NCBI GenBank assembly: GCA_039720395.1
Contig: CM077831.1
Coordinates: 8,358,333 to 8,422,332 of the forward strand
Origin: Liquidambar formosana
Lineage: Eukaryota; Streptophyta; Magnoliopsida; Saxifragales; Altingiaceae
Direction: 5' to 3'
DNA length: 64,000 bases
Both the position numbers and the translations under genes were made by a program. Positions 47,081-58,634 of this stretch are shown piece after piece. The notes beneath the pieces are model-generated. The model made no database searches. It was not told the DNA's origin and saw only the letters and a list, made by a program, of their open reading frames with translations. Each line of letters begins with the position of its first letter. Position 1 is the stretch's first letter.

Positions 47081-47816
47081 TTTGTGGGCTAGACTCTATA
47101 CAATTTGATTGGGCTAAGTTAATTTCTTATGTTAATTAAAATCAATCACATTGCATCCGCTTGATTGTGTGCTTTCATTTATTGCATTATGTGCACAAAC
47201 TCTTACATGCTAGGATCGATGTCCCTCGATGTATCCTTGCCACTGATGGGCCTAACCACAACCTTGGTTTTCCTGATTCCATGTGTTGGGGTGAAAGCTA
47301 TCAACCTCTCTTGCCAAGTACCCTTGGGCTTGCCCTTGTGTATATTAAATGAGTTAATCACGTACTGCTGGACCCACGCAGGCGTTCCTGATGCCACATG
47401 TGGTTAGGTATAAAGATTGCTCAAGCAAGTGAAGGACCCTAACCTACCCTTATCATTAGTCCATATAGACAGACTTGTAGGGCACTATGGTTTCACCCTT
47501 ATGCACCCACATTGTTTGTAATGATATCATGACCGTGTTTGTGAAGTGCTTAATGGAAAATTAATAGAGGACCTTTGCACCTTATATCCTTAATACGTAC
47601 CTTTCACCCATGACCCTTGCAAAGGTGATTGGATTAAAAGGGACTAATTGAGTATATATGATGTGAAGTCATTGATACAAATATGGAAGCTTAGGACATA
47701 CCCTTAAGATGAGCGACTGATTGTTGCTTTTTATAGAGGAGTGAGAGGACGTACTGGCTTGGATCCGCGACCAGCAAGGGCGCTTAGTGAAGATTGATCC
47801 TACCAACCAGTCAGAT
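47081..47816 (+). other. Leader region of A2 before gag
   Basis: No gene recognised. The last ~70 bp are conserved with A3 and open in the gag frame (VLAWIRDQQGRLV upstream of the first ATG, with a TGA just before), so translation may begin upstream in intact relatives or the segment has another role. Confidence 0.5.
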
Positions 47817-49169
47817 ATGGCCGACGAAGCAACTAGTGAAGGGGGTTTTGATTTTGAGACTTGTTTGAAGGCTATCATGACCAAGCTTGATTACACCACT
47901 GATGTTTCCGAGAGAGCATTGAAAATGGCCCAAGATATCCAACATAAGATGTCGAAACCCAAACAGAATAATGGTCGTACCCCGGGGGATAACACCGAAG
48001 ATGGGACTCAATCTAGAGAAGGCACTAAGACCAATGAAAGAGGAAGTACTAAGCCCAAGGGAAGTGAACCACCTGAAATTTTTAACCTAGAAGGGGGAAG
48101 TAAGGAGAAGACTTTAGATACAGATTCTGCGTTGGCTAGCAAGGTAGAAGCTTTGGAGAGAACTATAAAGGGAATCCGTAGGACAGATGACATGGTGGAT
48201 GTACGTACCCTATCTTTGTTTCCTCAAGCTCGTATCTCATTACAATTCAAGATGCCAGAATTAGAAAAGTTTGATGGAACGGGTTGCCCCAAGACCCATT
48301 TGAAGATGTATGTACGAGCTATGCACCCTCGAGGAGCGATAGATGAACTCTTGGCCCAAATATTCCATGAAAGCCTAGCCACTTCTGCCTTAAAGTGGTT
48401 CCTAGCATTGGATGAGAATAGAACCCAGACTTGGGAGGACATATGTAATGAATTCTCAAAGCACTACAAGTACAACACCAAGGTGGATGTCACACGAAGG
48501 GACCTAGAGACCACGAAACAAGGGGCTAATGAGATTTTCTCCGCTTTCATTACAAGGTGGAGGTAAAAGGCCTCGAAAATGGCAGATAGACCGAATGAGG
48601 AAGATCAGATTCAGTTGGTGGTTAAGAACCTATTGCCGGTGTATCACAAGCACCTCTTTGCTCACTACTTCCCTAATTTCAAGGCTCTTATCGGAGTAGG
48701 TACACAAGTTGAAGATGCTATTGCTGATGGGTCAATTAAGACAGAAGAAGTCCAAAGGAACCACAGGCCGAACTTTGCTGGGAAAAACAATGCCGAGGTC
48801 AATGCCATAACCTAACACACTCAACCTATCTCCCTAAATGACACCAACCCACCTCGCCAATTCACTAAGTTGCACGTGCTACTTGAGAAAGTGCTTGAAA
48901 AGCTAAAGAGCTAAGGCCTGTTGAAACCTCTCGACCCAAGACCACCACCAAACCCATTGCCCAAGAACTACAATGAGAATGAATACTGCAAATTCCACCA
49001 AGCCAAAGGCCACTCAACCAACCGTTGCTATCGGCTCAGGCATGAGATCCAAAACTTACTTGACAAACAAATCATCTCACCACCAACTCCACCAAATCGC
49101 CCAAATATCACCCAAAATCCCCTTCCCTCTCATAATTCACCCAACTCCATAAATGCCATTGAAACCTGA
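47817..49169 (+). pseudogene. Tat-lineage gag of A2, with in-frame stops
   Basis: The ATG at 47817 opens MADEATSEGGFDFETCLKA. The capsid-like part includes MPELEKFDGTGCPKTHLKMY and LATSALKWFLALD. Stops at 48564, 48813 and about 48912 interrupt the one frame; the match continues after each (LVVKNLLPVYHKHLFAHYF, then the zinc-finger-like YCKFHQAKGHSTNRCYRLRH). The frame ends at 49167-49169, where coding moves to the next frame. The protein would form the virus-like particle in an intact element. Confidence 0.85.
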
Positions 49170-50365
49170 CCTATCTCGATCTTGCCTACCCATAAGACAA
49201 TATACCCCATTACCCATGTCCTTAACCCAAGCCTTTTACCAATGCTGTAACAAAGGCCTTATCATACCTCACCCTCCAAAACCAAGACCCCAAACACCCT
49301 GTCAATATTGCCAATACCACGGTATACCCGGCCATGATACTGAGGACTATGCTATGTTAAAAAAGATTGTTCAAGATCTCATTGACCAAAAGACCCTACA
49401 ATTGCCAAAGAAGTCTACCCAACAACAGTTAAGAGAAAGGTATGAAGCAGGAGATCCTCGAGTGGGGTTATTGGGAGAACTTTCGGGGAAATTTGATTAC
49501 TATATGCTTTATCTTGATCTGTTGCCAAGTGAGCCCATAATTCCTACTGGTTGGGATGATATACCCGAAGAGGTGCAGTTGGAGGACATTGACATGATTG
49601 AATGGGATGACCTAATGGGTGACACAAATGAGATTGATGACATATGGGCTAGTGATGAAGAAGTGGACCACATGACAAGGGGGGGCCGCCATTTCAAGCC
49701 TTCGTACTTGGAGTCTGATAATCCACTGGGTGAGTTAGATAAGCGCCTTGATGTGCAAGAAGAAGAGGATGAAGTACTTAGAGAGTTGAAGAAGACCAAT
49801 GCCAATATCACTATATGGGGCTTGCTTATGGCCTCTCACAAACACAGGCAAATAGTACTGAAGTTGTTAAATCAGATACAGGTTCCGGTTGATTTGTCTC
49901 CTGAGGGATTGGTGAATCTAGTAAACCCTTGCTCCGAAGAATTCCACTATAGTGTTCACAAAGGCTGACTTACCTAAAAGTGGGCCAAGCCACTCCCAAG
50001 CTTTGCACATAACTGTTGACACCATGGGGAAGAGGGTTCCTACGGTCTTAATTGATAATGGTTCCGCACTAAATGTATGTCCCTTGAGAACTGCAACTGT
50101 TTTGGGCTTGGGGCCCACTGATTTCACTCCATCTGGGCAGACAGTGAGGGCGTATGATAACACTCGTAGAAAAGTAATTGGGGTGGTCACTTTACCTCTA
50201 ATTATGGGACCCACGGAATTCAGAGTGGAGTTTAAGGTTTTGGATGTGCCGTCTTGTTTTAATCTGTTATTGGGAAGGCCTTGGGTTCATCCTGTTAGGG
50301 CTGTCCCCTCATCCTTACATCAAAAGGTAAAGTTCCCACATGAGGGAGCCATTGTTACGCTTTAA
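49153..50365 (+). pseudogene. Tat gag C-terminal region and aspartic protease of A2, frameshifted
   Basis: The first part (to 49968) has a second knuckle-like CQYCQYHGIPGHDTED, an acidic stretch, and MTRGGRHFKPSYL followed by ITIWGLLMASHKHR, a known Tat pattern before protease. About 49950 the frame shifts by one, and the protease follows with the catalytic VLIDNGSALNVCPL and the flap/core LLLGRPWVHP. Stop at 50363-50365. Protease would cut the polyprotein; this copy is broken. Confidence 0.85.
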
Positions 50366-50377
50366 GGGGACTATGAT

Positions 50378-51331
50378 TTGAAAATGGCGGGAGTACCCGT
50401 ATGTGAAATAAAACCAAAATCAGTTGAGATACCCTTATCTGGGTTTGAGTATGTGCAGTGCATAGAAAAGGAGTTGGAAAAGGAAGAATTGATACCCCTT
50501 GACTATTGTCCCCATGGTAATTTACATATTGGTGAGATAATGCGTAGAATGAATTTCTTTCCGGGCATGGGCTTAGGGCGTCGCCAACAAGGACTTCCCC
50601 ATTCTATTCAAAGTCGTGTGGTTTCCTATACTTTTGGGTTAGGATATGAGCCCACCAAGAATGACTATACAGAAATGACAAGGAGGAATAAGGAGAAAGG
50701 AAAGGCCAGAGCAGAAGGAAGGGTGCCAGACTTTAAGATTTCACCATACAAGCCGACTCTGAATGGCTATTTTATCAAGGAGGGGGATGACTTCCTGTAC
50801 TGTGGGTTCCCAGAGCCTATGATCAATCCAACAACCAATATCAGAATCCCGGGGTTCGAGATTTTCTTCACCGAATGGTATCCAATCACTGTTGAAATAG
50901 TGGATGATGAAGCCATCAATGACAGCTATTGGGAGAAGAACGGAGAAGATTGGGTGGAGCATATGGATTCTGAAACCATGGTAACTTTGTTCCAAGACAT
51001 GGTCCTTACTATAGGGTTTGAAGGCGTACAAGAGTTCAGAAAGGAAGAGCCATCATGCTATTATACTTTTTACCCAAGTTTCGATCCAGCTTTGGCAGAT
51101 AAAGATTTTTGTGATAAGTACTTTACAGAGGGGCCAAATCCTCATAGCTTGATAAGTTGGTACAATTCTGTGGGAAAGAAGAAAGAAGACTGGGTAGAAT
51201 ATGTGGATACCGATGCTATAGTCACTATGTTCCAAGATATGGTTTGTACTTTGGGGGAGTCAGCAGCAGAAGATTGCCAAGATTCGTTAGTCCACCATGC
51301 AACCATGCCGCTTCACAATTGGTACCTATAA
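50378..51331 (+). pseudogene. Region between protease and reverse transcriptase of A2, G-patch-like motif and duplicated DWVE motif
   Basis: In frame with the protease after one stop. It holds MNFFPGMGLGRRQQG followed by FGLGYEPTKND, the G-patch-like linker typical of Tat polyproteins. Further on, EDWVEHMDSETMVTLFQDMV and EDWVEYVDTDAIVTMFQDMV are two copies of one motif about 81 residues apart, suggesting an internal duplication. Ends with a TAA at 51329-51331. Role unknown. Confidence 0.75.
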
Positions 51332-51799
51332 GATGGAGCCATTGCAGAGATCCTTGAAGAGGAAGATCATGACCTTCCTGATAGTAGCTTGTAGGTTCCT
51401 TAGCTAGAGTCTTTCCTGCTTTCAATAAAGTGTGTCCGCCTATCCCACTTTGTGGAGTTAGGAGTCATTTCATAGTTGTGGCACTATGTTTTGTTTCCTT
51501 TTTTATCATCAAGTTTGTGTCTTTTTGCTAGTTCCTTTAATGAAGTGTGTTTCTTTTATACATTATTTGCTTGCAGTGTTTCTTTCCTTTCTTCTATGGA
51601 TATTTATGGCATAGATATAGATCCTAGGAATGACGTCCCCCCAGGAGCTTGTCGAGCAAAGGAAAAGGGGTGTCACCGAACCTAACATGGATGAATTGGA
51701 ATCAATCAATTTAAGGACAAATGAATTGCCAAAGATAATTAAAATTGGGATAACCCTCTCACCACTTAAAAAGAAAAGCTAATAACCCTCTTAAAGGCC

Positions 51800-54700
51800 A
51801 ACATAATAGCCTTTGCATGGTCTTATGAAGACATGCCCGGCATAGATCCTGACATTGTGCAGCATTTCATCCCCACTAATCCCCTTAAAAAGCCGGTAAA
51901 GCAAAAATTGAGAAGATTGAAACCTGAATGGACATTGAAGGTAAAGGAAGAAGTAACCAAGCAACTTGACGCAGGGTTTCTACAGGTTATGGATTATCCC
52001 AAGTGGTTATCTAATATAGTGCCAGTACCTAAAAAGGATGGAAAAGTAAGGATGTGTGTGGACTTTCAAGATCTTAATGCAGCAAGCCCTAAGGATGATT
52101 TTCCTTTGCCTTATATCGACGTGTTGGTAGACAATACTAGTGGGACATGCACTTCTCTCTTTTATGGATGGGTTTTCCGGATACAATCAGATAAAGATGG
52201 CACCGCAAGATATGGAGAAAACAGCTTTTATCACACAGTGGGGAACGTATTGCTACAAAGTGATACCGTTCGGTTTGAGAAATGCCGGGGCTACCTATCA
52301 GAGAGCTGCTACAACATTGTTGCATGATATGATCCATAAGGAGGTAGAAGTGTATATGGACGACATGATTGTGAAGTCCGTGGATCGAGAAGGACATTTC
52401 ATGGCACTAGAAAGGTTCCTGGAGCGGGCAAAGAAGTATAACCTGCGATTGAATCCTCAGAAATGCGCCTTTGGTGTCACTGGGGGCAAGTTATTAGGGT
52501 TCATGATTACCCAGAGAGGAATCGAGGTTGATCCAGGGAAAATCAAAGCTATTGTGGAGATGGAGCCGCCTAGCATAGAAAAGCAGATTCGAGGGTTTCT
52601 AGGAAGAATTCAGTACATAAGCAGGTTTATTGCTAACTTGACTATGGTGTGTGAGCCGATTTTCAAGTTGCTTAAGAAGGGTGTGCCGAAGGTATGGAAT
52701 GGAGAATGCCAAGAAGCTTTTGAGACTATTAAAAGGTATTTGAGTAATCCACCAATTCTAGTTTCTCTGCAACAAGGTGAGCCGTTATTGTTATACTTGA
52801 TGGTCACTGAAACCGTGACGGGAGCTATGCTAGCTCAGTACCTCGAGGGGTCAAAGAAAGAGAATGCCATTTATTACCTAAGCAAGAAGATGACAGACTA
52901 CGAGGTGAAGTACAATGCCGTAGAGAAGGCTTGTGTGGCTTTGGTGTGGGCAACTCAGAAACTCCGTCACTACATGATGTCTTATGAGGTTTTCTTGATA
53001 AGTCGTATGGATCCACTAAAGTATTTGATAGAAAGGCCGGTTTTATCCTACAGAACTGCTCGTTGGTCGATTCTCCTTAATGAATTCGATATAAAGTATG
53101 TAACGCAGAAGTCAGTGAAAGGAAGTATCATTGCAGATTACTTGGCTAGCTGCCCTATGGCATCATCAGAACAATTCAATGATCAATTCCCCGATGACGA
53201 TGTCCTGGAAATTGGAAAGAAGGTCTGGAAGGTATACTTCGATGGAGCTACAAATAAGAGAGGGTATGGGATAGGTGTTCTACTGGTCTCACTTGAGGAA
53301 GCATTCACACCCTTAGCGGTTAAGTTAAGGTTTGAAGCAACCAACAACATTGCTGAGTATGAAGCCTGCATCCTTGCGTTGGAAGCTGCACTAGAATTGG
53401 GGATCAAAGAGTTAGAGGTTTTCGGAGATTCAGCACTGATTATCTGCCAGATAAAGGGAGAATGGAAGACTCATGATGAAAAGCTGCTGCCGTATCATGC
53501 TTACTTAGAAGCCTTGACTAAGGAATTTGTGGAAATAGAGTTTAATTATTTGTCGAGAAATAAGAATCAGTTCGTTGATGCTTTGGCAACTCTAGCTTCT
53601 ATAGTGGAAATCCCAAATAATGGGAATGTAAAACCGTTGGTGATAGAATGTAGAGAAAGACTCGTGTACTACTGCTCTATTCGGGAAGGAGAGTTGAAAG
53701 ATGGCCATCCTTGGTACTATGACATCATGAAATTCATCGAGGAAAGGGAATATCCGGAAGGAGCGTACCGTGTTGATAGGAGAACACTAAGGAGGCTAGC
53801 AAGTCACTATGTTTTGTGTGGAGGAAAGTTATATCGGAGGTCATACGATGGGGTCCATCTGTTGTGTGTCACCGAGGAAGAAGCCGAACGTCTTGTTAGT
53901 GAAATCCATAAAGGAGTTGGAGCACCGCACATGAATGGTTATATGCTAGCTAAGAAAATCATGAGGTTGGGCTATTATTGGTCTACAATGGAGAGAGATT
54001 GCCATGCACATGTTAAGAAATGTCATAAATGTCAGGTCTTTGCTAATGGACAACACTTGCCTTCCATGCTTTTGACAAGCATGTCATCGCCATGGCCATT
54101 TGCAGTGTGGGGAATAGATATAATTGGGCAGATTAAGCCAAAAGCCTCCAATAGGCATGAATACATCTTGGTAGCTATTGATTACTTCACTAAGTGGGTA
54201 GAAGCAGCTTCTTTCAAGACCCTGAATGCTAAGAAGGTAGCACAGTTCATACAACTCAACATTGTTTATAGGTATGGGGTACCCCATGAGATTATTTCAG
54301 ACAATGGTCAGCACTTTCAGAAAGCAACCAAGGAGCTTTTGTAGAAATACAACATAGTGCACCATCTATCCTCCCCTTATCGCCCGCAGACTAATGGAGC
54401 AGTGGAGGCCGCCAACAAAAATGTTAAGAAGATACTACAGAAAACAGCTGATACTTACACTGATTGGCATGAGAAGTTACCCTTAGCCTTGTGGGGCTAT
54501 AGAACATCCGTAAGATCATCAACAGGGGCTACCCCCTATTCTCTGGTGTATGGGATGGAGGCTGTTTTGCCTATTGAGTTGGAGGTACCATTATTACGGG
54601 TTGCCATAGAGAGTCAGATAGTAGAAGTGGATTGGGTTAAGAACCATTATGATGAATTGGCATTGCTAGATGAAAGGTGATTGAGGGCCTTATACCATGT

Positions 54701-54956
54701 GCAGGGATATCAACGAAGGGTTGCAAGAGCATTCAATAAGCATGTCAAAGACCGAGGTTTGAAGACAGGGGATTTGGTGTTGAAAGAAATCAGGGCTCCA
54801 ATTTTTGATCCACGAGGAAAGTTCAAGCCAAGTTGGGGTGGCCCATATGTCATTAAAGAGATATTGCCAGCAGGGGCTGTTCGCCTCATGGATTTGGATG
54901 GGATTGAGTTCGCTCGTCCTACCAACTTAGATCAATTGAAGAAGTATCATGTGTAA
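51800..54956 (+). pseudogene. Tat-lineage reverse transcriptase, two RNase H domains and integrase of A2
   Basis: Begins with AWSYEDMPGIDPDIVQH, then reverse transcriptase motifs VPKKDGKVRMCVDFQDLN. A frameshift near 52140 is followed by MDGFSGYNQIKMA and the catalytic VYMDDMIVKS. The first RNase H follows (VKYNAVEKACVALVWA), then a second, archaeal-type RNase H that marks the Tat lineage (VYFDGATNKRGYGIG, NNIAEYEACILALEAA, FGDSALIICQIKG, QFVDALATLAS). Integrase has HHCC (MNGYMLAKKI...CHKCQVF) and the catalytic D, D, E (WGIDIIGQ, IISDNGQHF, NGAVEAANK). TAG at 54342-54344 and TGA at 54678-54680 break the integrase. Final stop at 54954-54956. Confidence 0.92.
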
Positions 54957-54967
54957 GGCCTATTAGG

Positions 54968-57687
54968 TGTCACACCCCATTTTTGCACCACCTTACTAGG
55001 GCTCATCATTTCATGCATGTTTTTGTTTTAGTTTTCAGTCTAGTCACTTGCATTAGTTTTCTAGAGTCACAAGGACAATGGATATGAATTTTGGTTCAAT
55101 TCAGAGTTGATCTTGAGGGATAATAAGAGCTTTTGTGACTTGAGGGGCATAATCGTCTTTTAAGTCCCAAACTTTTCATTTGACCTTGAAATGATCTCCA
55201 AATCGTCAATTGGAGTTCATATGGATGCATAGGAGGTATTTCTAGGTTCAATTTGATGAATCAATGGCTCGGGATTAAAACGGCTCGATACAGTTCAAGA
55301 TTGGTTAATTGACCCTCCTTTGGGTTAGTTCTAATTGACTCACAATTACCAACCAAATCTTTTCAAATTGACTTTCATTAGTCATCATTTTACCCCCAAA
55401 AGTGTTTTATGAAGTTCAATTTTGATATGGAAAACATTTGGTTTGACCCTATGTGCATGCCTATGCTTAGCAAAGGTAGAGCATAGTGGTTAACCGCCTT
55501 GTTCAAACCTAACCATGCCCCCATGGTTAGTGGTTTTCACCCTAAAATGCTCAAAAACATATTCCTCATCGAAACACGGTCGTTTTGGCCTTTGTTTCAT
55601 CAAAATCGGAGTTAATTTGCCCCCTGAAACACTTCTAGAAGAATTAGGAGGCAAAATAGGAGAAAAATTAGAAGTGGGCTCGGGTGACCACCCAGCCCCG
55701 AGCGGCTAGCCGCCTAGGCCCAGGTGGATAGCCGCCCAGGCCCTGGTGGTCACTTGAGAGCACTTTCCTATTTGCTCTATGATTCCTTGCTGAAGCGGAC
55801 TCTTGCCTATTTTGACGTATTTAGGTTCTTTTGGACGAGTTTCCTTCTAATTTTTGGTAACTTCTGAGTTACTTAAGCCCCAAAGGGGTCTCTAATAGCC
55901 CTTGGATTAATTTTTAGGGTTTTAATCCTAGCCCTTGGTTAATCCTAATTGAAGTCTATAAATACCCCCTATGCTTCAGCACAAGGGAGCAACTTTATGC
56001 ATTAAAACTTAAGTGTTTGAGAGAGAATAAGAGAGAGAGACTTAAAGGAGAGCTAGAGTTCTTGCTGTAGCCTTGGAGAACATTGGTTCAAGACATTCAT
56101 AAGAGGAAGAGAGAGTCTCTACAGCAGCAAAGAAGCTTCTTCTTAAGGTATTCCTCATTCCTACTTATGCTGTATATGGGTTTTCATATAGGATAGGCTT
56201 ATTGCATGTTAAAGGTAGCTTTTTTATCATGTATTAACACTCTAGTTAGTTAATATACATGGAATATCTACTGTTTATCTGCTGTTTAGCATGCTTTAGG
56301 GCTGTCCTATGGGTTTTTTTAAGCATAGTTGTGGTTCTTGTGCTTCTGTTGTCCTTGTGCTAGGATTAGTGTTATTGCATGTTAGTCTTAGGGTTTCTTA
56401 TCATGTTTTATTGTTTTAGTTAGTTAATATGCATGATTTAGGTTCTGTTTAGTTTGATTTTAGTATGTGTGGAGTTCATTCTATGTGTTTTTAAGCATAT
56501 TTGTGAGATTAGGGTTTTAGAAGTCCTTGTTTTATGTTAGTTTTCATACAACATGATAAAGTAGGTCTTTTTATTGGTTTTTCTTCATGGTTGCTGTATA
56601 TGTTTTTCATATGGAGTAAATATGATATTTTTTGCATGCATGTTAGTTCATTATAGGGTTTTTATGCATAATATGGTTCTAGGATTGTGTTAGGGCTTAT
56701 GAAAGTTTGCTATTTTTGTTACTAGCATGTTTAGTGGATGATTTTAGGCCTTAGTACTATTCTGTCTAGATTTGCATGTAAGTGTTTTTGCATGGTTTTG
56801 AGCACGTGTAAGGGTGCAAATAGGTGTGGTATTTGTCCTATGGCAAATAGGGCTGCCAATGCTTGAAATGGCTAATGCTTGGAGCTATTGCACTCAGGTA
56901 AGTGGGTGTGAAGGTGCCCCAATTCACCTCTCTTCCTAACTCTTTCCCTTCTTCCTCTCTAGGGTTAGTTTTTAATGCAAGTCTATGGTATAATCAAAGG
57001 TTTCCTTCAATAATAAATTCTGTTTTTATCAAGGTTTCCATTTTGTGGAATTTTCCTAAAATCAAACTTTGTTTATTCAACTCTTTTGATCAAATAAGGA
57101 AACCTAGGGTTTTTACCATAGGTTTGTATTAAGTCTTAACCCTAGTTCTCATCGAACTACGTGGACTTTGATCCATGTATTTCGTTGCATGGTACATAGG
57201 CGCTCTTCGTGAGGCTCAAGTCCGTTCTAGGATCCAAGTATCCTAGATTTCTTTTTTTCTTTCTTTTCTTCTTTTTTATTTTCTGTTTTATTTGTTTATT
57301 ATGCATGGATGGATGAATGAAATATATGATATGCATGCAATTCTTGTGATGATATACTTGCTGATTTTTGTATGGAAAGATCTTGATTTAGCCCAAATGA
57401 ACTGAGAGACCGAACGGGTGACATGGGTGCCTATAGGCTTTGCCTAGAACCTTCCCATGTCATAACTTAGCCTCCGAATCCCCGATTTCTTTGGTTTCCA
57501 AAAGACTGTTTTTGCCTTTCCTTTTTAAACATGGAGTCATTTAAATTGTTTTTCTGAAACAAACTATTTTTAGGGTTTTCCTTGTTTCCTTTAAAAAATA
57601 AGGTGGCGACTCCTTTTCTTCTCTTTCAAAACCAAACCCCCATTTTTTTCTTCCCAACCCTTATGGGCCCAATTTCCGGGATTCACA
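54968..57687 (+). mobile_element. 5' LTR of Tat element A3, inserted just after the A2 integrase
   Basis: TGTCACACCCC...GGGATTCACA, 2720 bp, closely matching the A1 LTR in length and sequence. TATA box at 55957-55964, palindromic island at 55679-55758. A primer-binding site follows, so this is a 5' LTR, not the 3' LTR of A2. A2's own post-integrase sequence is cut after TATTAGG; TTAGG (54963-54967) is the likely target duplication, its partner lying outside the window. Confidence 0.85.
55679..55758. repeat. Palindromic GC island in A3 LTR
   Basis: CTCGGGTGACCACCC and GGTGGTCACTTGAG arms around GAGCGGCTAGCCGCC-type palindromes; colinear with the A1 island, with a few changes. Confidence 0.9.
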
Positions 57688-57688
57688 G

Positions 57689-57708
57689 TTTGGCGACTCC
57701 ACTGGGGA
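57689..57708 (+). other. Primer-binding site of A3
   Basis: TTTGGCGACTCCACTGGGGA directly after the LTR end, the best preserved copy in the window. Confidence 0.8.
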
Positions 57709-58561
57709 TTTGTGGGCTAGACTCTATAAAGTTTAATTGGGCTAAGTTAATTTCTCATGATTAATTAAAATCAATCACATTGCATCCGCTTGATTGTGTG
57801 CTTTCATTTATTGCATTGTGTGCGCAAACTCTTGCATGCTAGGATCAATGTCCCTCGATGTATCCTTGCCAACGATAGGCCTAGTTTCAACCTTGGTTTT
57901 CCTGATTCCAAGTGTTAGGGCGAAAGCTATAAACCTCTCTTGCCTAGTACCCTTGGGCTTGCCCTTGGGTATATTAAATGAGTTAATCATGTACTGCTGG
58001 ACCCACGCGGCGTTCCTGATGCCACATGTGGTTAGGTATAAGGATTGCTCAAGCAAGTGAAGGACCCTAGCCTACCCTCTTTTAGTTCATGTAGTAGGCC
58101 TTGTAGGACACTATGATCTCACCTTTATGCACCCACAATTATTTGTAATGATGCTATGCCGTGTTTGTGGTGTGAGGCTTTATATCTTATGCCTTTAACA
58201 TATACCTTTAAACCCCAACCTTTGTTAAGGCCATGGATTAGGAGGAATAAGTTAAGGAAATAGGATGTAAAGCTATGTTTGTGATGTGCTAGTCCTAGGG
58301 GAATAATTAAACCTAATTGAAGGACTCTATACCCTATTCTTTTAAACATACCCTTAATCCATGACCCTTGTAAAAGTGGTTGGATAAAAGGAATGAATTA
58401 ATTGAACATGGTGTAGAGACCGAGTTCATTAAGGAAAATATGGAGGTTTAGGACAAGTCCTTAGGCTAAAGGTTAAAACTTTTCTATCCATAGACGTGCT
58501 GGCTTGGATCCGCAATCCGCAAGGGCGTCTAGTGAGTGTTGAGTCTACCCATCAGACAGAC
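57709..58561 (+). other. Leader region of A3
   Basis: Parallels 47081-47816 of A2 (shared TGTGGGCTAGACTCTATA and CACTGATGGGCC/CGATAGGCC blocks). No gene recognised. Confidence 0.55.
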
Positions 58562-58634
58562 ATGGCCGATGAAAGAACTAGTGAGGGGCACTTTGACCTT
58601 GAGGCTTGCTTAAAAGCCATCATAGCCAAGCTTG
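58562..58634 (+). pseudogene. Start of Tat gag of A3, cut by insertion of element E
   Basis: The ATG at 58562 opens MADERTSEGHFDLEACLKA, colinear with the A2 gag, and is broken at AAGCTTG by the LTR of E. GCTTG (58630-58634) is the presumed target duplication. The same site is intact in A2. Confidence 0.85.

Noticed and set aside
43725..57687. A2 and A3 as a tandem LTR-internal-LTR-internal product of unequal recombination
   Set aside because: The two LTRs differ by 615 bp and the second interrupts A2's post-integrase block, with no polypurine tract in front of it; nested insertion explains this better.
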